The notes below the pieces were generated by a model. That model did not search any database and was not told the origin of the DNA. It saw only the letters and a list, made by a program, of their open reading frames with translations. Positions 16,883-23,807 of a stretch of DNA of 64,000 nucleotides are shown here, in pieces. The stretch covers positions 110,059-174,058 of the forward strand of contig JAEYOQ010000055.1 in the NCBI GenBank assembly GCA_023411555.1. Direction: 5' to 3'. The first letter of the stretch is position 1, and every line of letters begins with the position of its first letter. Position numbers and translations under genes: made by a program. This stretch comes from Bacillota bacterium. Its GTDB lineage: Bacteria > Bacillota > Clostridia > Lachnospirales > Lachnospiraceae.

Positions 16883-18832
16883 CTACTTTAGTTGTTCCTT
16901 CTCATATAGAATCTCAAGCTCCGGATGGTATCCTTTATCCATCTTATGCCTTGCTTTACGATTTTCTACGCTGTCAAATATGATAGAGAAATCATAATCC
17001 TCCGGATATAGCTCAGAAGCGGCAGCTTTTAGCTGAAGGCGCTTATGATTGATGAATTCCTTCTTTTTCTGAATTTGAACACCTACCTCACCCTTCTCAT
17101 CCGCTTTTCGGAATACAATTCCGATTTTCTTCTGCGGATATACTACAACACTATCTCCAATATTAAAACGTTGACTTCTAGTGCTTGCCTGTCTAGGCTC
17201 CTTATGCTTCTCAATATGGGAGATAATCAACGGAGGGGTTACTTTTTCGGCCTCAGCAGCACCCTCCAGGAAGGAACGGTCTATCGCTTCTTGCTTCTTT
17301 TTGTCATCCCTGCAATAGGCTTCCCGATAAGCTATGTCCAGCATATGCTTCGGCAGACCCAGCCTTTTTGCGATATATAGGGCACAGCTTTCGCCGGCCT
17401 CTCCAATCTCAAGACGATATAAGGGTTTTAAGCTTTCCCGGTCAAATGCCATCTTAGCATTCACTAAGCCTACTGTTTTATTGGCATAATCCTTAACCTC
17501 AGGATAATGGGTAGTAGCTACAAATAAGCAGCCCTTGTGTCTCAGCTCCTCAAGAATTGCAATGGCAATACCCATACCTTCAGCCGGATCTGTTCCTGAG
17601 CCAAGCTCGTCAAGTAATACCAGGCTTTCCTGGTTTGTATGGTTTAAAATGTTGATAATATTCGTGATATGAGAGGAGAATGTGGATAAGTTCTCAGTAA
17701 TACTCTGACCGTCTCCGATATCGCACAGAACCAGGTTGTTCATACATAGTTCGGCATTGTCACAGGGGACATGAAGTCCGCTCTGTGCCATAAGCTGTAA
17801 CAAGCCAACTGTCTTTAAAGTAACGGTCTTGCCGCCGGTATTGGGGCCTGTAATAACGATTCCAAAATTGTTCTTCCCTAGCTCAAAATTCAGGGGAACA
17901 CATTCAGCAGGATTTAATAACGGATGCCGTCCGTTATCAATACGGATATACCGGTCTGTGTTCATGGATGCCGGAATCGCCTTCATATCAACGCTGAGTT
18001 TGGCCTTGGCAAAGATAAAGTCAAGGGCCTCCATAGCCTCCATATTCAATCTGATCTGAGTAGCATTCTCGCTGACTGATGCAGATAAAACATAGAGAAT
18101 ACGGCGTTCTTCGTTGCTTTCAGCAATCTCCTGTATGGATAATTCCTCCTTCAGCTTTGCAACAAGGGTAGGCTCAATAAAGTAGGTAGAGCCGCTAGAG
18201 GATATATCCAGTACTGAACCGCTGACCATATGCTTATACTCCTTCTTCACGGGAAGGACAAAGTGGCCGTTGCGTGTAGCTACGAAGCCATCGGTAAACC
18301 ATTCCTTTTTACTACGAAGCTGGTTATCCAGCTTTGTTTTCATTTCTGTACGTAACTGATCCATCCTTCGTCGTATATCCTTTAACTCCTTGGAGGCATT
18401 ATCATCAATCATATTATTTCTAATGGTATTTTCTATTTCGGCAGATAGACCAGTGAGGTCATTGATTGAGCCGCCATAGCCGGCAATACCGACTTCTAAG
18501 GCTTCGGCACGCTTTAAAAAGCCCTTCATCCTTCTGCAGGCATTGATGAACAGACCGATTTGAGTCAGCTGCTCAGGGATCAGCATGGCTCCCTTCTCAG
18601 CCAGCTCTAAAAGCATTTCTATATCCTTCATTACAGCCAGGGGCGGGGTGCCAATATGATCCAGAATCCTCCTACCCTCAGTGGTATCCTTAATTTTAGC
18701 CTTCACATCACGCTCGCTAAGATAGGGCTTCAGCTCCAGAAGCCTTTGCTTTGCTCTCTCAGAAACTGCATATTCGCTGAGTTTTGTCAGTATTTTGTTG
18801 AATTCTAATGAATTTATTGATTTTTGCATCAT
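16883..18832 (-). CDS. MutS2-like ATPase lacking the Smr nuclease domain
   Basis: The start is taken at 18832 (MMQKSINSLEFNKILTKLSE), giving about 649 residues, against roughly 780-790 for MutS2. It has the MutS2 lever/coiled-coil region, Walker A GPNTGGKT (about residues 329-336), Walker B LVLLDELGSGTDPAEG and STFSSHITNI signature. A KOW-like segment (IGDSVVVYPQKKIGIVFRK) follows, then a short tail; the C-terminal Smr domain is absent. MutS2 proteins are mismatch-repair paralogues; in Bacillus subtilis MutS2 binds collided ribosomes and helps rescue them. The long leader with a short ORF and terminators fits a ribosome-linked role. It converges on the cyclase gene with seven bases between stops. 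Confidence 0.85.
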   Translation of the reverse strand: MMQKSINSLEFNKILTKLSEYAVSERAKQRLLELKPYLSERDVKAKIKDTTEGRRILDHIGTPPLAVMKDIEMLLELAEKGAMLIPEQLTQIGLFINACRRMKGFLKRAEALEVGIAGYGGSINDLTGLSAEIENTIRNNMIDDNASKELKDIRRRMDQLRTEMKTKLDNQLRSKKEWFTDGFVATRNGHFVLPVKKEYKHMVSGSVLDISSSGSTYFIEPTLVAKLKEELSIQEIAESNEERRILYVLSASVSENATQIRLNMEAMEALDFIFAKAKLSVDMKAIPASMNTDRYIRIDNGRHPLLNPAECVPLNFELGKNNFGIVITGPNTGGKTVTLKTVGLLQLMAQSGLHVPCDNAELCMNNLVLCDIGDGQSITENLSTFSSHITNIINILNHTNQESLVLLDELGSGTDPAEGMGIAIAILEELRHKGCLFVATTHYPEVKDYANKTVGLVNAKMAFDRESLKPLYRLEIGEAGESCALYIAKRLGLPKHMLDIAYREAYCRDDKKKQEAIDRSFLEGAAEAEKVTPPLIISHIEKHKEPRQASTRSQRFNIGDSVVVYPQKKIGIVFRKADEKGEVGVQIQKKKEFINHKRLQLKAAASELYPEDYDFSIIFDSVENRKARHKMDKGYHPELEILYEKEQLK

Positions 18833-18880
18833 AATACTATAACCATACCTTTCTATTGACATGAGATATATTCTGTATTT

Positions 18881-18912
18881 CATAAAAAGATTCGCTTCGT
18901 AAGCTTTTTATG
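18881..18912 (-). promoter_or_regulatory. Third hairpin in the mutS2-like leader
   Basis: CATAAAAAG (18881-18889) pairs with CTTTTTATG (18904-18912), a nine-base stem just upstream of the start region. It is not followed by a T-tract on the minus strand, so it is more likely an mRNA structure than a terminator. Confidence 0.4.
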
Positions 18913-18916
18913 AATC

Positions 18917-18971
18917 AAAAGCCCACAGAAAATATCTACCAATACAGCTGGGTAGTATACTCCCTGTGGGC
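18917..18971 (-). terminator. Second terminator-like hairpin in the mutS2-like leader
   Basis: On the minus strand GCCCACAG (18971-18964) pairs with CTGTGGGC (18928-18921), with an inner CTACC/GGTAG stem (18951-18955 with 18936-18940), followed by TTTTGATT. The T-run is short, so this is a weaker terminator than the one at 19030. Confidence 0.5.
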
Positions 18972-19029
18972 ATGTTGTCTTAATTGCAGATCAAATAAGA
19001 TGAACGGATAAGTCAGTTCACTAATAATG

Positions 19030-19060
19030 AAAAAAGCATAACAGGATAACCCTATTATGC
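19030..19060 (-). terminator. First intrinsic terminator in the mutS2-like leader (attenuator)
   Basis: On the minus strand GCATAATAGG (19060-19051) pairs with CCTGTTATGC (19045-19036) around a five-base loop, followed by six T (19035-19030). It lies about 225 bases downstream of the promoter and about 200 bases before the coding start, so it must be read through for the MutS2-like protein to be made. Confidence 0.8.
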
Positions 19061-19157
19061 CTTGAGTATATGAATCTGCACGAACGGAGTAAGGGCGGAC
19101 CTTGCCTCCTTCAGGTTTCAAGACAGCTATGAGTATTAACTGTAAAGGTAGAAAGTT

Positions 19158-19193
19158 GGGTACAACAATAAAAGGTATACAACAGGTGTACCC
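19158..19193 (-). promoter_or_regulatory. Alternative stems between the leader ORF and first terminator
   Basis: GGGTACA pairs with TGTACCC (plus-strand 19158-19164 with 19187-19193). One arm can instead pair imperfectly with GGTATAC at 19174-19180. The overlap gives two exclusive structures immediately downstream of the 12-codon ORF, as expected in translation-sensing attenuation. Confidence 0.45.
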
Positions 19194-19212
19194 GAACTGA
19201 TTTAATTAGGTG

Positions 19213-19251
19213 CTAGTTAGCACAAACCTCTTTTACAGATAATACCGACAT
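19213..19251 (-). CDS. 12-residue leader peptide ORF ahead of the mutS2-like gene
   Basis: On the minus strand ATG at 19251 opens a frame reading MSVLSVKEVCAN and stopping at TAG (19213). AAAGGACGG (plus-strand 19257-19265) lies eight bases before the ATG. It sits about 33 bases after the predicted transcription start and upstream of competing stems and a terminator. Short leader ORFs in this position commonly sense ribosome stalling, for example ahead of ribosome-protection and ribosome-splitting ATPase genes. The peptide also resembles the first residues of an ABC ATPase, so a decayed start is an alternative. Confidence 0.5.
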   Translation of the reverse strand: MSVLSVKEVCAN

Positions 19252-19290
19252 CAAAACCGTCCTTTCGAATTTAAAATAATTTACAAATGC

Positions 19291-19319
19291 ATTGTAGCAA
19301 AAGTCCATTGAAATGTAAA
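19291..19319 (-). promoter_or_regulatory. Promoter of the mutS2-like leader transcript
   Basis: On the minus strand TTTACA (19314-19319) and TACAAT (19291-19296) are spaced by 17 bases, with TG one base before the -10 (extended -10). Transcription would start near 19284, leaving a leader of about 450 bases. Confidence 0.75.
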
Positions 19320-19350
19320 GGGGGATCATAAAATTATTGCTATTATCACC

Positions 19351-20706
19351 TTATTTTGTGGCATCTATAGTCTGCTGTAATGCGTTATCCATCATATCTC
19401 TGGTCATCATAGCAGGTGCATAGCCATAAATATTTCCTTCAGTATCGATAAAGAAGGTGGTAGGAAAGGCAGAGATATAATAGCTGGAGAGAATTTCACC
19501 GGTCTCGTCGAAGACAACAGGGAAGGTGTAATTATTCTCTTCTAGGAAGGAGATAACCTCTTCCTTTGATACGTCACTATTATTCGGATTTTGGGTGCTG
19601 GTCGGATTGGCTACACCCAATACAATGATATCACCCTGATTCAAGCCGGTCTCCTGATAAAGTGCCTCGATATCAGGCATCTCCTTCTTACAGGGAGGGC
19701 ACCAGGTTGCCCAGAAATTTAGGAATACTACTTTTCCTCTGTAATCCGATAGGGTATGTTCATTGCCATATTGATCCATCAGAGTGAAGTCAATGGCAGG
19801 ATACACCTCCTTCTCCTCACTGGCCTCCGGGGAGGGGCTAGGTGTAGTGGCCGAATCGGTCTCTTTCTCTGATGGGGCTGTAACAGTCTCACCGCCAGTG
19901 GTTTCATTACTGTTATTCGTTATCTGATCGGAAGTATCTGAAGTCGTCTCCGGTGTGCTTTGTGATACCTGTGGAGCAAAACGGTTTACATAAGCTGAGA
20001 TACTGTTCATCCAACCCGTAAAGGTCATGATACCGATTATAATCAATAGGATACCACCTGCTTTCACGGTATATTTTAGTAGCCGTTGATGCTTCTTCAG
20101 GAAGTTAAGAGCCTGAGTGGTAAACAGTCCTAAAGCCAGGAAGGGGAGAACAAAGCCTATGGTATAAACCAATACCAGTAGATTGCCCTTAAGGGAGCCA
20201 GCGCTGGAGGCGGCCATAATCAACACGGATGACAATGCCGGACCCACGCAGGGAGTCCAGGCGAAGCTAAAGGTGAAGCCCATGAGAAAGGTCACCAGCG
20301 GGTTCATATTACGATCTTCAATATTTAGATGAAACTTCCTTTCCTTCTGTAGAAAGCTGATTTCTAAGAACCCAACCTGTACCAAGCCAAGTAGGATGAT
20401 CAGGATGGCGCCGATACGGGTGAATAGCAATTGATTTGTCTTAAAAAAGGTACCAAGTGCCGTAAAGGACATTCCTAGGATAAAAAAGGCTGAGGATATT
20501 CCAATAATAAAGAAGACGGTCTGTAGGAATACTCTTTTTCGATCGTATAGGATGGTGCCGTCTTCCATGGTCCGCTTAGCATTACCAGCCAGATAGCTCA
20601 TATAGATTGGAATTAATGGTATAACGCAGGGTGAAAAGAAGGAAAGGATTCCTTCTAAAAATACAAGTATAAAGCTGACGTTATCTGTCAGAAAGTCTAT
20701 AGCCAT
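19351..20706 (-). CDS. CcdA-TlpA fusion: membrane electron-transfer protein with thioredoxin-like domain
   Basis: The start at 20706 (MAIDFLTDNVSF) follows AAAGGAGGCACT, giving 451 residues. Residues about 1-245 hold six or more membrane helices of the CcdA/DsbD family, with conserved FFSPCVIPLIPIYMSYLAGN and WTPCVGPALSS, whose two cysteines pass electrons across the membrane. A Thr/Ser/Glu-rich linker (about 255-310) leads to a TlpA/ResA-like domain with WATWCPPCKKEMPD and the cis-Pro region SAFPTTFFID. The fused protein should carry cytoplasmic reducing power to its own extracytoplasmic thioredoxin. Separate ccdA and tlpA genes are the usual form. Confidence 0.9.
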   Translation of the reverse strand: MAIDFLTDNVSFILVFLEGILSFFSPCVIPLIPIYMSYLAGNAKRTMEDGTILYDRKRVFLQTVFFIIGISSAFFILGMSFTALGTFFKTNQLLFTRIGAILIILLGLVQVGFLEISFLQKERKFHLNIEDRNMNPLVTFLMGFTFSFAWTPCVGPALSSVLIMAASSAGSLKGNLLVLVYTIGFVLPFLALGLFTTQALNFLKKHQRLLKYTVKAGGILLIIIGIMTFTGWMNSISAYVNRFAPQVSQSTPETTSDTSDQITNNSNETTGGETVTAPSEKETDSATTPSPSPEASEEKEVYPAIDFTLMDQYGNEHTLSDYRGKVVFLNFWATWCPPCKKEMPDIEALYQETGLNQGDIIVLGVANPTSTQNPNNSDVSKEEVISFLEENNYTFPVVFDETGEILSSYYISAFPTTFFIDTEGNIYGYAPAMMTRDMMDNALQQTIDATK

Positions 20707-21151
20707 AGTGCCTCCTTTATAATTCTTGCTAGAGTATAGTTCTAACAAGGAGCGAAAGTTTATAGTGAATTTTGATACTCTAAATTAGTTAAGACCTATT
20801 ATATATCAGTGGTATAGAAAAAACAACCAACCTACCATTATGAGTGGATAAAAAGCAAGTCTTTCATAAAGGATGCCTCTTAGAAACATAGACAAGTAAT
20901 GTTAGCTAATTATTTATTAAAAAATATTTAAATAGATGATTGAATTATTCCATCTAAAATTATATGATATATGTAGAAAGTTTAGAAATGGTACTATATA
21001 ATAACATATTACTATGCTTTAAATGCAAATGAGAAAAGCTTTATAAAATCGCTTCATTAGAAGTGGTGATGAGATATGATGTGAGAAAAGAATGCCGAAA
21101 TGGAGGGGATAGACGGACATCGAATAAGGATTATCAGATCGGAATATCAAT

Positions 21152-21180
21152 TTGACAATGTATTTTAAAAGTGATAATAT
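21152..21180 (+). promoter_or_regulatory. Promoter of the MarR regulator gene
   Basis: A perfect TTGACA (21152-21157) and TAATAT (21175-21180) are spaced by 17 bases, about 50 bases before the start. The remainder of 20707-21151 is AT-rich with no supportable gene. Confidence 0.7.
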
Positions 21181-21231
21181 GAACTATATTAGTTAAAAAT
21201 TTTGAATATATTTATATACAGGAGATGTGCT

Positions 21232-21654
21232 ATGCTAGAAAAAGAATTCGAAAAATTATACTATAAATTTAGAAATAATTACTGCAAAGATCTATTTTCC
21301 GGGGTGAATGAAGATAAAGACAGCCTAAGTCCTACTGAATCCTATTGCGTTGAGGCGATTTTTCTGATGAACCGACCAACCGTTCATCAATTTGCTAACT
21401 ATGTTAATATCTCACAGCCCAATGCGACCTACCGTATTAGTAACCTTATTAGTAAGGGGTATGTAAGAAAGGTTTTATCCGAGGACGACAGAAGAGAGTA
21501 TTTTCTTGAGGTTACAGATAAGTTCTCAAATAACTATGGCATGAACGCTTCCTTCAATGCCCAGTTGATGAATAACATTCGTGAGAAATTCTCACAGGAA
21601 GAAATCGTTCAATTAGAAAAGCTCATAAAAAAACTTAATACCATTATGCCATAA
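21232..21654 (+). CDS. MarR-family transcriptional regulator
   Basis: The ATG at 21232 follows CAGGAGATGTGCT, giving 140 residues. The winged helix-turn-helix is seen in RPTVHQFANYVNISQPNATY, recognition helix RISNLISKGYV and the wing VLSEDDRREYFLEVT (DxRR motif). Helices at each end form the dimer. Such regulators bind palindromes near their own gene and release them on binding a small ligand or on oxidation. It sits 114 bases upstream of the GH43 gene in the same direction and divergently from ccdA-tlpA, so either could be its target. The ligand is unknown. Confidence 0.85.
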   Translation: MLEKEFEKLYYKFRNNYCKDLFSGVNEDKDSLSPTESYCVEAIFLMNRPTVHQFANYVNISQPNATYRISNLISKGYVRKVLSEDDRREYFLEVTDKFSNNYGMNASFNAQLMNNIREKFSQEEIVQLEKLIKKLNTIMP

Positions 21655-21768
21655 GTAAAAAGTGTTGTTATAGCATGTGTATAATGAGGTAAATATTTCG
21701 TGATATCAATGGTCTAGCCAATAAGCTGTAAACCAATATAATATACGTTGAATTAATGGAGGAGAAGA

Positions 21769-23334
21769 ATGAGAACGAGAGTTCCAAATCCGATATTACC
21801 TGGATTTTATCCAGATCCATCCATCTGCAGGGTGGGTGAGGACTACTATTTAGTTAACTCAACCTTTAATTACTTTCCTGGAGTTCCTATTTTTCATAGT
21901 AGGGATTTGGTTCACTGGAAGCAGATCGGCAATGTATTAGACAGGAGGGAGCAGATTGACTTGACGGATACCGGTAGTACAGGCGGTATCTATGCTCCGA
22001 CTATTCGATATCATGAAGGAACCTTTTACATGATTACAACCAATGTATCCCATGGAGGTAATTTTATCGTAACCGCTAAGAACCCGGCCGGACCCTGGTC
22101 CGACCCGGTGTTTATAGGTTCAGATGGTATTGATCCCTCCTTGTTTTTTGATGATGATGGGAAATGCTACTATACTGGAACTAAGGAGCGGAGAGAAGGT
22201 CACAAATACTTCGGTGATAATGAAATCTATGTTCAAGAGTTGGATTTAACCACACTTAGTCTGATTGGTGAATCGTATCCAATCTGGCATGGTGCTATGA
22301 AGGATGTAGAATGGCCGGAGGGACCCCATCTCTATAAGAAGTATGGCAGGTATTATCTGATGATTGCAGAAGGCGGAACAGATTATGAGCATTCAGTTAC
22401 CATCGCGGTTGGTGATAGCTTGAAGGAACCCTTTACCGGGTATCGCTGTAACCCGATTCTTACCCATAGACATTTAGGTCGTGATTATCCTATCGTAAAT
22501 GTCGGTCATGGTGATCTGGTAGAGACACAAAATGGTGAAACCTATATGGTAGTTCTGGCATCCCGTCCCTATGGAGGCTATTATCGTAACCTTGGGAGGG
22601 AAACCTTCTTGGTACCGGTTACCTGGGAGAACGGATGGCCGGTCGTAAATAAGGGCATCGGATTAGTGGAAAGCACGGTGGAGGCTCCTAACCTTCCGGA
22701 GTCATTGATAGATTCGGTACCTGACAGAGAGGATTTTGAAGGGGAGAGGCTTCCCTTTCATTTTCTGTACCTACGCAATCCAAACCCTGAGAATTATAGC
22801 CTCAGTGCGAGAAAGGGGTATCTCAGGATGAAACTGGCGCCTGACCGGATGTCGGAACGTACCAATCCGACCTACATAGGAGTGCGACAGTCTGGTATGA
22901 GCTATCAGCTGGAAACCAGGATGGATTTTACCCCGAAGAGCAGCGAAGAGGAGGCAGGACTGGTACTCCTACAGAGCAATCTTTACCATTATCGCTTCGT
23001 CTGCACCTTGATAGAAGGGAAAAAAGCAATAAGGGTAGTTCGGTGCTTTGATGGTAAAGAGCAAGTAATAGGTGGTGTGGCTTGCGAGAATCCTGACTCT
23101 ACATCTGAGAGCCTTATTCTTAGGATAACCACGAATCAACAGGTACTATTATTCTCTTACAGCCCTGATGGTGAACACTTTATTGCGGTTAAGTCGGGGG
23201 TAGATGCAACCATGCTGAGCACTGATGTAGCCGGAGGCTTTGTAGGAACGACGATGGGTCTTTATTGCTCCTCTAATCATAGTAAGAGTGATAATTTCGC
23301 TGATTTTGATTATCTGGAGTATAAGAATATATAA
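21769..23334 (+). CDS. GH43 beta-xylosidase / alpha-arabinofuranosidase
   Basis: This 521-residue protein has the five-bladed propeller of glycoside hydrolase family 43 over residues about 5-310. The catalytic base is Asp16 in FYPDPSIC, the pKa-modulating Asp is in DGIDPSLFFDDDG, and the acid Glu is in EWPEGPHLYKK. A C-terminal beta-sandwich (about 320-520) completes the xylosidase architecture. No signal peptide is present, so it would act in the cytoplasm on imported xylo-oligosaccharides. The start follows GGAGGAGAAG. It begins the glucuronoxylan locus. Xylosidase versus arabinofuranosidase activity cannot be decided from sequence. Confidence 0.9.
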   Translation: MRTRVPNPILPGFYPDPSICRVGEDYYLVNSTFNYFPGVPIFHSRDLVHWKQIGNVLDRREQIDLTDTGSTGGIYAPTIRYHEGTFYMITTNVSHGGNFIVTAKNPAGPWSDPVFIGSDGIDPSLFFDDDGKCYYTGTKERREGHKYFGDNEIYVQELDLTTLSLIGESYPIWHGAMKDVEWPEGPHLYKKYGRYYLMIAEGGTDYEHSVTIAVGDSLKEPFTGYRCNPILTHRHLGRDYPIVNVGHGDLVETQNGETYMVVLASRPYGGYYRNLGRETFLVPVTWENGWPVVNKGIGLVESTVEAPNLPESLIDSVPDREDFEGERLPFHFLYLRNPNPENYSLSARKGYLRMKLAPDRMSERTNPTYIGVRQSGMSYQLETRMDFTPKSSEEEAGLVLLQSNLYHYRFVCTLIEGKKAIRVVRCFDGKEQVIGGVACENPDSTSESLILRITTNQQVLLFSYSPDGEHFIAVKSGVDATMLSTDVAGGFVGTTMGLYCSSNHSKSDNFADFDYLEYKNI

Positions 23335-23347
23335 AGTTATAGAACGC

Positions 23348-23561
23348 GAGGCTGTCTCAAAATATAAACTTACGATACAGGACAGGACAGCATGCATCCC
23401 TCACACACAGGTTGCCGGACATCTTATTGTTTTGTATGCCATTATCAAACATAAAAGTTTGCTTCTGACATACAAAATCAACAATCTGTCCGTCAAACAG
23501 TGTATTAAGGGATGTATGTTGCCCTGTCCTATATTTATACCTTACCTTTTGAGACAGCCTC
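23348..23561. mobile_element. MITE-like element, 214 bp, terminal inverted repeats GAGGCTGTCTCAAAA
   Basis: The segment begins with GAGGCTGTCTCAAAA (23348-23362) and ends with its exact complement (23547-23561). Internal stretches also match in inverted order, including AGGACAGGACAGCATGCATC with a degenerate partner, a CGGACA/TGTCCG pair, a TTTTGTATG/CATACAAAA pair and a central CAAAC/GTTTG. The whole element is thus one long imperfect hairpin. It encodes no transposase. The termini resemble those of IS1182-like elements of Firmicutes, which is recollection rather than a search. It lies between the GH43 and GH3 genes. No clear target duplication is seen. Confidence 0.8.
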
Positions 23562-23807
23562 TTGAACTCCGTATTCGGGTAAGGCTCGCTTTAAAAGCCT
23601 CGAAAGAGTCGGCAAGCCAACTCTCCGTTGAAAAATTCACAAATTTTTATAGTATCTGAATAAAAATAGCAATAATTCATAATTTTAAGCTTATTTCTGT
23701 TGCATTTTTTAGTCGAGTGATTGAATAATATAGTGTAGAATGAAGGTAAGTTATACAGAGAGTAATACGCTATTGGTGAATATAATGATCATTAGGGGGA
23801 TATAGAA

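Noticed and set aside
18936..19121. 61-residue minus-strand frame in the mutS2-like leader
   Set aside because: It spans the intrinsic terminator and stems and resembles no protein.
19060..19284. T-box reading of the mutS2-like leader
   Set aside because: No AGGGTGGNACCGCG-like T-box sequence is present; CAAGGTCCGCCC is not a match.
23288..23659. 123-residue plus-strand frame overlapping the end of GH43
   Set aside because: It runs through the MITE-like palindrome and overlaps the real gene, with no ribosome site.
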